From: Flemingiibacterium sp045578725
Lineage (GTDB): Bacteria; Bacillota; Clostridia; Oscillospirales; CAG-272
DNA: 64,000 nucleotides
Reading direction: 5' to 3'
Assembly: GCA_045578725.1 (NCBI GenBank)
Contig: JAZNKS010000050.1
Span: forward strand, 1-64,000
The notes below the pieces were generated by a model. The model made no database searches and was not told the origin of the DNA. It saw nothing but the letters and a program-made list of their open reading frames with translations. Positions within the stretch are counted from its first letter, which is position 1, and each line of letters starts with the position of its first letter. This document shows positions 8,295 through 15,721 of the stretch, in pieces. The position numbers and the translations under genes are program-made.

Positions 8295-8723
8295 ATGGAT
8301 AAAAACGAAGCGCTTCTGCAGGAAATCTACAAGAATGTCAAAATGGGCAGCGATTCGATCATCAATCTGATGGACCGCGTAGGCGATGACGGTCTGCGCA
8401 GGGAAATGAAGGAGGAGCTTATCACCTACCGTCAGCTGGCCGCCGAGGCCACAGACCGGCTGGGCGAGCGCGGCCTGAAGCCGCAGGAGCTTCCGGCCTC
8501 TGCCAAGATGGGTGCCAAGATCGGCATGGCCTTCAACACCATGCTTGACACCTCTGCCTCCCATCTGGCCGAGATGATGATCAACGGTTCGACAATGGGC
8601 ATCATCGAGATGGAAAAGAAGCTCAATGATGCGCCCGACTGCCCCCGGACAACCCGGGATCTCGCGGGTCGGGTTGTGGAATTCGAGAAGGCAAGCGCCG
8701 AGAGGCTGACAAAATTCCTTTAA
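8295..8723 (+). CDS. Small helical protein of unknown function (DUF2383-like four-helix candidate)
   Basis: 142 aa from the ATG at 8295, with AGGAGA at 8283-8288; the upstream in-frame start lies in the metA terminator. The whole sequence is predicted helical and charged: an N-terminal helix with EALLQEIYKNVKMGSDS, a second with ITYRQLAAEATDRL, then a Gly/Met-rich segment (about 70-108) and a last amphipathic helix. Length and pattern resemble four-helix, ferritin-like DUF2383 proteins found in Clostridia, but no metal ligands are evident. No signal peptide. Stands alone between two terminators; no promoter was seen for it beyond read-through from metA. Function unknown. Confidence 0.7.
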   Translation: MDKNEALLQEIYKNVKMGSDSIINLMDRVGDDGLRREMKEELITYRQLAAEATDRLGERGLKPQELPASAKMGAKIGMAFNTMLDTSASHLAEMMINGSTMGIIEMEKKLNDAPDCPRTTRDLAGRVVEFEKASAERLTKFL

Positions 8724-8729
8724 GAAGCG

Positions 8730-8766
8730 ATCCGCCGCGTCCGGTTTCCGGACCGGCGGATTTTTT
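8730..8766 (+). terminator. Terminator after the small helical protein
   Basis: ATCCGCCG...GTCCGG pairs with CCGGAC...CGGCGGAT around a TTT loop, then six T. Confidence 0.85.
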
Positions 8767-8780
8767 CGCCGGAAAAGGCC

Positions 8781-8809
8781 TTGCAATTTTCGGACTTCTG
8801 CGGTATAAT
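8781..8809 (+). promoter_or_regulatory. Promoter of the pseudouridine synthase gene
   Basis: TTGCAA (8781-8786), 17 bp, TATAAT (8804-8809); about 23 nt to the ATG at 8838. Confidence 0.8.
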
Positions 8810-8837
8810 AGTATCAACCATTCTTCAGGAGAGCTGT

Positions 8838-9800
8838 ATGCGCACTTTACATATCAAAGCCAACGATGCCGGCCAGCGGCTGGACAAATTCCTGTCCAAG
8901 GCCGTGCCCGCCCTTCCCAAATCGCTGATGTACAAATGCATCCGCACCAAAAAAATCAAGGTCAACCGCAAGCGGTGCGAAATCGGCTGTATCCTCTGTG
9001 AGGGTGATACCGTCGAAATGTTCGTCGCCGAGGAATTCTTCGCTGCATCCGCCGTCAGCGATTCCTTCATGAAGCTGACGCCCCGCCTGGATATCGTATA
9101 TGAGGATGACAACATTCTGCTGCTGGACAAGCGGCCGGGCCTGATCGTCCATTCGGATGACAGCGAGGAGATCAACACCCTTATCAGCCATGTCAAGGCC
9201 TATCTCTACCGCAAGGGCGAATACGATCCCGCCTCCGAGCAATCCTTTGCACCCGCTCTCTGCAACCGCATCGACCGCAATACCGGCGGCATTGTCATCG
9301 CCGCCAAGAATGCCGAGGCGCTCCGGATTCTCAACGAAAAAATCCGCAATGATGAGCTGTCGAAGTTTTATTTAGCCGCCGTTCACGGCCATCCCGCCAA
9401 GAAATCCGACACCCTGCGCGGCTGGCTGAAAAAGGACAGCGACGGCAACATCGTCAGTATTGCCGCCGAGCCGCGGCCGGGCTACAAGGAAATCATCACA
9501 AAATACCGGATTCTTGAGGAAACCCGCGAGCTGTCGCTGGCGGAGGTGGAGCTGATCACCGGCCGCACCCATCAGATCCGCGCCCATTTTTCCTCCATCG
9601 GCCATCCTCTGCTCGGTGACGGCAAATACGGCATCAACCGCGATGACCGCCGGCTCGGCTATAAATTCCAGGCGCTCTATTCCTTCCGGCTGAAGTTCAC
9701 CTTCAAAACGGACGGCGGCGCGCTCCAGTATCTGAACGGCCGCACCTTCGAGGTGGATCGGGATAAAATCTGGTTTTTGAAGGAATTCGGAAAAGCATGA
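8838..9800 (+). CDS. RluA-family rRNA pseudouridine synthase with S4 domain
   Basis: 320 aa from the ATG at 8838 (AGGAGA upstream); the longer ORF would overlap its own promoter. An S4 RNA-binding domain covers about 1-65 (RLDKFLSKAVPALPKS, RTKKIKVNRKRC). The catalytic domain carries RIDRNTGGIVIAAK, the RluA motif with the catalytic Asp; family members usually have HRLD and TSG, so His-Arg-Leu is here Asn-Arg-Ile and Ser is Gly. A GRTHQIRAHF block and LLGDGKYG follow as expected. The enzyme isomerises uridines in 23S rRNA; which position cannot be told, though the RluC/RluD arrangement with S4 fits. Monocistronic. Confidence 0.9.
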   Translation: MRTLHIKANDAGQRLDKFLSKAVPALPKSLMYKCIRTKKIKVNRKRCEIGCILCEGDTVEMFVAEEFFAASAVSDSFMKLTPRLDIVYEDDNILLLDKRPGLIVHSDDSEEINTLISHVKAYLYRKGEYDPASEQSFAPALCNRIDRNTGGIVIAAKNAEALRILNEKIRNDELSKFYLAAVHGHPAKKSDTLRGWLKKDSDGNIVSIAAEPRPGYKEIITKYRILEETRELSLAEVELITGRTHQIRAHFSSIGHPLLGDGKYGINRDDRRLGYKFQALYSFRLKFTFKTDGGALQYLNGRTFEVDRDKIWFLKEFGKA

Positions 9801-9806
9801 TTTTTT

Positions 9807-9854
9807 ACAGCTCTGTGATTCTCTGTTCACAGAGCTGTGCTATACTGTTTACAG
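9807..9854 (+). promoter_or_regulatory. Operator-like palindromes around the -10 box of the LtaS-like gene
   Basis: A perfect 12-bp inverted repeat (9807-9818 with 9827-9838, 8-base loop) lies just upstream of a TATACT -10 box (9841-9846). Two CTGT-NN-ACAG sites, 9823-9832 and 9845-9854, are 22 bp apart, about two helical turns, one each side of the -10. No good -35 is present. There is no T-run after the hairpin, so it is a poor terminator; a repressor or activator site is more likely. Confidence 0.55.
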
Positions 9855-9878
9855 ATTTAAGAAAAAGGGGGGATGTGT

Positions 9879-11915
9879 ATGCACCGCATCCGTGCCGGTC
9901 TTGAAAAGCTGTCCGCCGTGTCGGCGGATGCCTTCCTGCCGTTTCTGGCTGTCTTTTCGCTGCTGCTGGATTTCCTGCTGGAAATTCTCAGCCGGCGATC
10001 GGTTGTCGGGGCCTTTCTGTTTGTGGCCTCGCAGCCGCTGATGTATCTCTGCAACTCGCTGATTCTGCTGTTTACACTCTCCCTCTGCCTGCTTTTCGGG
10101 CGGCGGATCACCGCGCTTCTGTTTATCACAGCTGGTTGGCTGGGTCTTGGCATTGCCAACTTTGTACTGCTTTCCTTTCGCTCCTCCCCGCTGTCAGCCA
10201 TTGATTTTCTGATCGTGAGATCCCTTTCGGGAATGCTGAAGAGCTATCTGCAGCCGCTGACTGTGGTTGGAATTCTCCTTCTGATAATCGGCTTTGTGAC
10301 ACTGACAGTCCTGCTGCATCGCCGCTTTCCCCGCTCTCCGGTGCGCTATGGGCGTTCGCTGTCCCGGATTCTGCTGGTCGGCATCGTTCTGTTCGGATCG
10401 GTCTTCGCCGTATCCGCAAGCGAAGCCGATGAAGCGCCTGCTGCCGAGCTGGCAAAATCCTACGAAAGCTACGGATTTGCCTACTGCTTTACCCGGAGCC
10501 TGATTTCGCAGGGCGTTGAGCGGCCCGATGATTACAGCCCCGATCGGCTCGGCGAACTGGTGGAGACATTGGAGGATTCCGCCGATTCCACTCCGGACAC
10601 GCTGAATATCCGGCCCAATCTTCTCTATGTCCAGCTGGAATCCTTCTTTGATGTCAACTATGTGAAGGGGCTGACCTTCTCCGAAAATCCGCTTCCCCAT
10701 TTCACCGCCCTCAAGGAAAGCGGCATCCGGGGATTCCTCAGCGTCAACCACATCGGAGGAGGCACGGCCAACACCGAATTTGAAATTCTGACCGGCATGA
10801 ATCTCGATCATTTCGGCTTCGGTGAATATCCCTACACCACCATCCTGAAGGAGCGTGCCTGCGAATCCATTGCCGCTTCCCTGCGCAAGCTCGGCTGGCG
10901 CACCCATGCCATTCACAATCACACCGGCACCTTTTATGACCGCCACATTGCTTATTCCAATCTCGGTTTTGATACCTTCACACCGGTGGAAATGATGAAC
11001 GGCGTAACCCTCAATCCGCTGGGCTGGGAGGAGGATGCCGTGCTGACCGGCGAAATCCTGTCAGCGCTTGATTCCACGGCCGGACCGGATTTTGTCTTCA
11101 CCGTAACGGTTCAGGGGCACGGAAATTATCCGAGTGAGGCTCCGGGTGAGGGAGCCTCCTTCACCGGAAGCCATTCCGGCTGGGATCCCGACAATGCCCT
11201 CATTACCGTGTACGGTGCCGACGATGAAGAACAGCTTCATCAGTTTACATATTATGTTAATCAGCTCCGCGAAACCGACCGCTTCATCGGGGAGCTGACT
11301 TTGGCGCTGGAAGCACGCGCCGAGCCGACTGTGGTGGTCTTCTACGGCGACCATATGCCGTCCATCGGGCTTACCGAAGACGGTCTTTCGGCGGGCAGTC
11401 TGTATCAGACCGAGTATGTAATCTGGTCGAATACCGATCGGCTGCCGGAGACCGGGGACGGACGGGATCTCGATGCCAACCAGCTGAGCGCCTATGTTCA
11501 GCAGCTTCTCGGCCTTGCCGAGGGCGATATCGCCCGACTCCATCAGCACAGCTTTGCTGCGGGCGAGGAGATTGGCGAGGAGCTGAAGCTGCTGGAATAC
11601 GCCCAGCTCTACGATGAGGAAGCGCCCCGGCTCTACCGTCCGACCGCCCTGCGCTTCGGCACACAGCCGCTCACCGTCACCGGCGCATATCGGAGGGGCA
11701 ACACCCTTTATGTACGCGGAAGCGGCTTCACGCCGCACAGCAAGGTCAAGCTCGGTGCCTTTGAGAAGAACACCGTTTTTCTTGATGACACCCTGCTTTT
11801 GGTGGAAAATGTCTATTTTTCGCCCGGTGAAGTCGCCGTGGCGCAGATTGCCGATGACGGCACGGAGCTTGCCATCGCCCGCCTGCGCGGCAGCATCACC
11901 GAATCCGTGCAGTAA
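9879..11915 (+). CDS. LtaS-like membrane phosphoglycerol transferase / sulfatase-fold protein
   Basis: About 678 aa. Five hydrophobic segments in the first 185 residues are followed by an extracellular alkaline-phosphatase/sulfatase-fold domain. Visible LtaS landmarks: QLESFFD (metal-binding Glu), the nucleophile Thr in GGGTANTEFEILTG, AIHNHTGTFYDR, TVQGHGNY and VFYGDHMPS. Such enzymes transfer glycerol-phosphate or similar groups from lipid to teichoic acid or glycolipid. A C-terminal beta-rich tail (about 600-678) is an extra not present in standard LtaS. ATG 9879 is preferred over 9873 because the GGGGGG ribosome site directly abuts the latter. Its promoter region carries symmetric operator-like sites, so expression is probably regulated. 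Exact substrate unknown. Confidence 0.88.
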   Translation: MHRIRAGLEKLSAVSADAFLPFLAVFSLLLDFLLEILSRRSVVGAFLFVASQPLMYLCNSLILLFTLSLCLLFGRRITALLFITAGWLGLGIANFVLLSFRSSPLSAIDFLIVRSLSGMLKSYLQPLTVVGILLLIIGFVTLTVLLHRRFPRSPVRYGRSLSRILLVGIVLFGSVFAVSASEADEAPAAELAKSYESYGFAYCFTRSLISQGVERPDDYSPDRLGELVETLEDSADSTPDTLNIRPNLLYVQLESFFDVNYVKGLTFSENPLPHFTALKESGIRGFLSVNHIGGGTANTEFEILTGMNLDHFGFGEYPYTTILKERACESIAASLRKLGWRTHAIHNHTGTFYDRHIAYSNLGFDTFTPVEMMNGVTLNPLGWEEDAVLTGEILSALDSTAGPDFVFTVTVQGHGNYPSEAPGEGASFTGSHSGWDPDNALITVYGADDEEQLHQFTYYVNQLRETDRFIGELTLALEARAEPTVVVFYGDHMPSIGLTEDGLSAGSLYQTEYVIWSNTDRLPETGDGRDLDANQLSAYVQQLLGLAEGDIARLHQHSFAAGEEIGEELKLLEYAQLYDEEAPRLYRPTALRFGTQPLTVTGAYRRGNTLYVRGSGFTPHSKVKLGAFEKNTVFLDDTLLLVENVYFSPGEVAVAQIADDGTELAIARLRGSITESVQ

Positions 11916-11920
11916 AAAAT

Positions 11921-11966
11921 TCAACCCGGCGGCCTTTCATGAAGGCATCCGGGTTGATTCTTTTAT
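11921..11966. terminator. Bidirectional terminator between convergent genes
   Basis: TCAACCCGG (11921-11929) pairs with CCGGGTTGA (11949-11957) and encloses an inner GCCTT/AAGGC stem; A-run before and T-rich stretch after allow use from both strands. Confidence 0.8.
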
Positions 11967-13309
11967 TTACGCACCCAATCGTCCGGGCGGCCGCTGACAT
12001 TCTCAACATGATCCAGCGGCGACCAATCGGTGACGGGATTGTTTTCAATCCACACCCAGCTAAGCTTTTCAAGGCTTGCCAGCGGGGACAGATCGGCAAT
12101 GCCGTTGTTGTTCAGCATCAGGTCGGTCAGATTTTCAAGAGAAGTCAGCACCGACAGATCGGACAGCGGATAGCCGCTGATGTTCAGCTGACGAAGTCCG
12201 GGCATTCCGGCAGTGACACCGATGTCAAAGGAAGCGCTCTTGCCGCCGCCCGGGTGCTTGTGCAGGATGAGATTCTCCATCTGTGTCAGCGTGCCAAGCG
12301 GACTGAAATCCAGCACATTGGCCGACACATTGAGAGAGTGCAGAGCCGGCACGCCCGCAAGTCCGGACAGGTCCATCTGTATCAGATGGACGCTGGCGTG
12401 TACGCTGAATGTGCGAAGTCCGCTGAATGCCTTCAGCCAATCCGTGGAGACAATTATGTCTTTTTTCGGGTCCGAAAACACGGTATCGTTAAGATGGAGG
12501 CTCAGATTCTGCAGACCGGGGAACGCTTCAAGCCAGGAAAGATCCTCCTCGGTATTGCTGTATACGGTCAGCTCACGCAGACCGGACAGAGTCAGAATTT
12601 CCGCCAGATACGAATAGGTCTCCGCCTCCATGTAGCAGATCAGCGCGGTCAGATTCGGACAGCGGGCAATCACCGAAGCAAAAGCCGAGGTGTCCGGCGC
12701 CAATCCCTTGGCCACACCGCCGCCCAGGTTGTAGCTGCTCTCGCCGTTCAGGGATGTCCTGTGGTTGATAATCACGTGCTCGGGATCGAAGGCCAGATGG
12801 GTAATCGAATCGTAATCCGCCTGTGTCAGCTCGGACGGCTTCTTGCCAAACCACGCGGCGATTTTTTCCTCCAGCCATTCGGCACCGAGGATTTCGCGCT
12901 CGGGCAGGCCGTTGACCTTTCCCGGATTTGGGGCGGTATCGCCCGGATGCCCGGCATCCGCGAGCACCAGATTCTGCGAAGCGGCAAAATCCTTCAGCCG
13001 GGCATCACCGGTCAAAGCAAAGCCGCGCGAAAGCGTATCGGCCGCGCCCGCCCGATCACCGAGGGCGATCTGCGCCCTTGCAAGACCGAGATAAGCCTCG
13101 ACATTCTTCGGATCGATTTCCAGCACCTTCCCATAGGCAAGAATCGCGCTCTCATAATCGAATTCAGCCAGATACCGTTCACCGAGCGTGAGCTGGGAGC
13201 GGATTTCGGTCCTCTGCGCCGCCGCCGGAACGATAATGATGCCGGCAATCAGCAGGGCAAGAATGGCCGCCGCCGCGATCAGCAAAGTTTTGTTTTTCAG
13301 GATATTCAT
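11963..13309 (-). CDS. Membrane-anchored TPR and leucine-rich-repeat protein
   Basis: 448 aa. One N-terminal membrane segment (about 8-30) anchors it. Residues about 38-110 form two or three TPR units (LGERYLAEFDYESAILAYGKVLEIDPKN, EAYLGLARAQIALGD). From about 190 to the end come LRR-type repeats of 20-24 residues with conserved spacing such as LTALICY, LRELTVYSN, LQNLSLHLND, LRQLNISGYPLSDLSVL and LTDLMLNNNGIADLSPL, the internalin/BspA style. Likely outside the membrane, where the repeats bind a protein or glycan partner; partner unknown. No LPXTG or lipobox seen. ATG has TGGAGA upstream and a TATACT box nearby; may be transcribed with the oxidoreductase 53 bp upstream. Confidence 0.85.
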   Translation of the reverse strand: MNILKNKTLLIAAAAILALLIAGIIIVPAAAQRTEIRSQLTLGERYLAEFDYESAILAYGKVLEIDPKNVEAYLGLARAQIALGDRAGAADTLSRGFALTGDARLKDFAASQNLVLADAGHPGDTAPNPGKVNGLPEREILGAEWLEEKIAAWFGKKPSELTQADYDSITHLAFDPEHVIINHRTSLNGESSYNLGGGVAKGLAPDTSAFASVIARCPNLTALICYMEAETYSYLAEILTLSGLRELTVYSNTEEDLSWLEAFPGLQNLSLHLNDTVFSDPKKDIIVSTDWLKAFSGLRTFSVHASVHLIQMDLSGLAGVPALHSLNVSANVLDFSPLGTLTQMENLILHKHPGGGKSASFDIGVTAGMPGLRQLNISGYPLSDLSVLTSLENLTDLMLNNNGIADLSPLASLEKLSWVWIENNPVTDWSPLDHVENVSGRPDDWVRK

Positions 13310-13331
13310 TCTGTCATCTCCAAGTATAACA

Positions 13332-13355
13332 AGTCCCCGCCATATGGCGGGGACT
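13332..13355. terminator. Perfect 24-bp palindrome between the oxidoreductase and the TPR/LRR gene
   Basis: Fully symmetric hairpin (13332-13355) of GC-rich arms. The T-run after it on the minus strand is poor (TTGTTAT), so it may only partly terminate or act as a processing site. Confidence 0.55.
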
Positions 13356-13362
13356 GCCCTGT

Positions 13363-14415
13363 TTATCTCTTGTTTTCAAAGATCGTTCCGGTCTTGACCT
13401 TTTCGATCACTTCGATAACAGCTGCCGCCTGCGAAAGCTCGATCGGGTACTTCACGCCGTTGCGGATCGTTTCATACAGCGCATCCCAGACGCGGAAGGT
13501 TCCGTCCTCGCCGCCGATCTTGATGCTCTCCTCAATCCAGGGAAGCTTTTCGGCATTGCCAAAGCCCGCCTTGGCACCGGGCGTTTCGGGATCAGCGACC
13601 ACCGGGGCCAGCGTGACCTTGGGATCCAGATAGCGGAGCTTGAAGCCGCCGGGCTCGGATACCATGGAGCCGCGGGTGCCGTAGATCAGATACTCGGGCG
13701 TCGGAAGAGCCGCACCGCCGGAGATTTCCATATCAACAATCCGGCCGTTGGCACCGGTGAAGACGATCTTGATGTGGTCCTCGCAGTCGCCGGCCGCCGC
13801 GGTGTGACGGATCGCCGAATACAGATCGGTGTAGGAGCCGCCGCAGAAGCGGAGCGAATGGTCGATGATATGCGGGCCCCAGTTGAGGAGCTGGCCGCCG
13901 CCGAACTCACGGATGGTCTGCCAGTCGGCCCGGCGCTGATAGCTGTTTCTCGTCAGCTTGATTTCGTAGACATTGCCGAGCAGGCCGGAATCGATGATCT
14001 CCATCGCCTTTTCAAAGCCGGATTCAAAGCGGCGGTTGTGGCGGATGTAGAGATGGGGACCTGCGGGCTGGGAGCCGAGCGCGATCAGCTCATACGCCTC
14101 ATCGGCGTGCATGGCGAAGGGCTTTTCCAGCATAACATCCTTGCCTGCCAGAAGCGCCATCTTGGCATGACGGTAATGGTCGCAGGAGCGGGTGGCGATG
14201 CTGACCAGCTCCACCTCGGGATCGGCCAGCATATCCTCATACTTTGTATAAGGCTTGCTTCCGAACTCTTCAACAAAAGGAACGGTGCGCTCCTCGATGA
14301 TATCGCAGACAGCATAAAAACGGAATTTGTCCTGGCGGGGACGAAGCTCGCCTCTGTGCATACCGCTTCCGGCACGTCCAAGGCCGACAAGGCCGATACG
14401 GATAGGATTGCTCAT
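13363..14415 (-). CDS. Gfo/Idh/MocA-family NAD(P)-dependent oxidoreductase
   Basis: 350 aa. N-terminal Rossmann fold starts IRIGLVGLGRAGSGMHR; the family EKP motif is at MLEKPFAMH (about 96), and the C-terminal substrate domain carries NWGPHIIDHSLRF, where Asp and His are the usual catalytic pair. Enzymes of this family oxidise or reduce hydroxyls of sugars, inositols or glycosides with NAD(P). AAGGAAG ribosome site before the ATG. Substrate unknown; neighbours (TPR/LRR protein downstream) do not help. Unrelated in sequence detail to the second family member at 52097-53233. Confidence 0.88.
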   Translation of the reverse strand: MSNPIRIGLVGLGRAGSGMHRGELRPRQDKFRFYAVCDIIEERTVPFVEEFGSKPYTKYEDMLADPEVELVSIATRSCDHYRHAKMALLAGKDVMLEKPFAMHADEAYELIALGSQPAGPHLYIRHNRRFESGFEKAMEIIDSGLLGNVYEIKLTRNSYQRRADWQTIREFGGGQLLNWGPHIIDHSLRFCGGSYTDLYSAIRHTAAAGDCEDHIKIVFTGANGRIVDMEISGGAALPTPEYLIYGTRGSMVSEPGGFKLRYLDPKVTLAPVVADPETPGAKAGFGNAEKLPWIEESIKIGGEDGTFRVWDALYETIRNGVKYPIELSQAAAVIEVIEKVKTGTIFENKR

Positions 14416-14511
14416 GATAATCTTCCTTTCTCGGAATAAATGGATTCATGAGTATTGTATCACAATCCGCGGGCAATTGCAAGAGAAAACGGGAATTTTT
14501 CCCCTTTATTT

Positions 14512-14979
14512 TCAGTAAAGTCTGTCTGCTTTGACCTTTATGGAATTCTCACGTCCGCCGCCGATCGCAATCCTAAAATAGCGCTCACGTTTTTCTCTGC
14601 TCACAGTAACCGAGTTTTTCCCCTGCTCCAGCAGTTTTTCAATAGTTATGCGATCCAACGCCGCATATTGGCTTTGGGCAAGCGGTTTGGCACCGCAAAT
14701 CAAGCCGATTGAAAATTCCATTTCTCTCGCGAGATAGGCCTTGATATTCTTGATATCGTCCTCCGAAAATATGAATTGCCAGCTGTTGTAGCCTTCTTTT
14801 TTTGTATCCAGCGGAGTTGAACGATATTTTACAAACAAGAGAAACTCTTTATCATTTGTTGTGAAGTTATAGACTTGTCGATCTTCTCCACCTTCAATCA
14901 GTATCGGGCAAATCCCGCTGTTAATCAGCTTCGACAGAATCGCACCGTAGTAAAAATCGGACTCCTGAAGTTTAGCCAT
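14512..14979 (-). CDS. Protein of unknown function in an AT-rich patch
   Basis: 155 aa; I do not recognise it. It has a mixed alpha/beta look with aromatic-rich N-terminus (ESDFYYGAILSKL), a strand pair around residues 25-52 (CPILIEGGEDRQVYNF, FLLFVKYRS), and a basic C-terminus (VSREKRERYFRIAIGGGR). No signal peptide or membrane helix. Base composition is visibly AT-richer than the flanks, as for the next two genes. On the same strand as, and 44 bp downstream of, the XRE regulator, so possibly one transcript. A restriction- or toxin-like role is imaginable but nothing in the sequence proves it. Confidence 0.6.
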   Translation of the reverse strand: MAKLQESDFYYGAILSKLINSGICPILIEGGEDRQVYNFTTNDKEFLLFVKYRSTPLDTKKEGYNSWQFIFSEDDIKNIKAYLAREMEFSIGLICGAKPLAQSQYAALDRITIEKLLEQGKNSVTVSREKRERYFRIAIGGGRENSIKVKADRLY

Positions 14980-15023
14980 TATATTCTATCCTTTCTGAAT
15001 TTATCGGTATGCAGTTTCAACGA

Positions 15024-15242
15024 TTAACATTCGATTTCGAGAAAAAACAATTCCTCAAACTTGCATTTGAGCGCATGACACAATAGTGCTGCAAGGTAGG
15101 CCGTAGGACAAAACTGTCCGGTTTCAATGGAACTGATTGTGTTTTTTGATGTTCCAACTTTTTCTGCCAGCTGCGTCTGCGTCAGATTGGCAGCTCGTCT
15201 GTATTCTTTAAGTCTGTTCTTTAATTGGAGATGTGAATTCAT
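15024..15242 (-). CDS. Small XRE-family helix-turn-helix regulator
   Basis: 72 aa, a single Cro/CI-type domain. The helix-turn-helix reads LTQTQLAEKVGTSKNTISSIETG, close to the family consensus, followed by the usual hydrophobic C-terminal helices (LAALLCHALKCKFEELF). It probably binds DNA as a dimer. It overlaps the DUF6442 gene upstream by ATGA, a pairing common in Bacillota, and is likely autoregulatory: a 16-bp direct repeat flanks the shared promoter. No sensor domain. Confidence 0.88.
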   Translation of the reverse strand: MNSHLQLKNRLKEYRRAANLTQTQLAEKVGTSKNTISSIETGQFCPTAYLAALLCHALKCKFEELFFLEIEC

Positions 15243-15559
15243 ACCGCCACCCGAATTATGTACGCCAAAATAAATACAACAGCGAGAATGGCAGCTACCG
15301 ATCCTGCTGCGATTGTCAAAGGCTTTCTCAGCTTAATTCCCGAATACAGATACTGAACACCAACCGCTGTCATCCCAACAGCAATCAAACCGATATTGAC
15401 CGTCTTTTTGAGAGAATATTCAAGCAAGCACAGCCCTGTTCCAACAAGCAGCGCTATAAAGGTCCCCAGCAAACTGCTGTGATTCAAAACCTTATTATCA
15501 TATTCCCTCCCGCGGTTCGGATCTTTTCTTGCTTCAGCTAATATTTGATCATCATTCAT
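15239..15559 (-). CDS. DUF6442-like two-to-three-helix membrane protein
   Basis: 106 aa from the ATG at 15559 (AGAGGA, 8 nt spacing); the longer start seven codons up has no ribosome site. A hydrophilic N-terminus (MNDDQILAEARKDPNRGREYDN) is followed by about three membrane segments. This layout and its coupling to a small XRE regulator match DUF6442 proteins of Bacillota, whose function is unknown. First gene behind a consensus promoter. The role is presumably in the membrane, with the XRE protein as its regulator or partner. Confidence 0.78.
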   Translation of the reverse strand: MNDDQILAEARKDPNRGREYDNKVLNHSSLLGTFIALLVGTGLCLLEYSLKKTVNIGLIAVGMTAVGVQYLYSGIKLRKPLTIAAGSVAAILAVVFILAYIIRVAV

Positions 15560-15578
15560 GATCGCAGTCCTCTTTTCC

Positions 15579-15650
15579 AAGTTTTATTGTAATTATTATA
15601 CCGTATATAGTCTCTGTTGTCAATAACCTCTGACAAGTTTTATTGGAATT
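15579..15650. repeat. 16-bp direct repeats flanking the XRE/DUF6442 promoter
   Basis: AAGTTTTATTG-N-AATT occurs at 15579-15594 and 15635-15650 with one mismatch, 56 bp apart, one copy covering the start-site side and one upstream of the -35. Good candidate operators for the XRE protein. Confidence 0.6.
15595..15623 (-). promoter_or_regulatory. Consensus promoter of the DUF6442/XRE operon
   Basis: On the minus strand: TTGACA (15618-15623), 17 bp, TATAAT (15595-15600), a perfect match to the vegetative consensus. Confidence 0.88.
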
Positions 15651-15682
15651 TACAAATTGTTCATATGCTCAAGGCAAAACAA

Positions 15683-15711
15683 AAACAGCTTATCCAAATG
15701 ATAAGCTGTTT
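15683..15711 (-). terminator. Terminator of ldh
   Basis: AAACAGCTTATC pairs with GATAAGCTGTTT around a five-base loop; on the minus strand a T-rich run follows. Confidence 0.88.
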
Positions 15712-15721
15712 TGATAATTCC

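Noticed and set aside
9807..9838. Terminator of the pseudouridine synthase gene
   Set aside because: The stem is perfect, but no T-run follows on the plus strand and it overlaps the next promoter; an operator role fits better.
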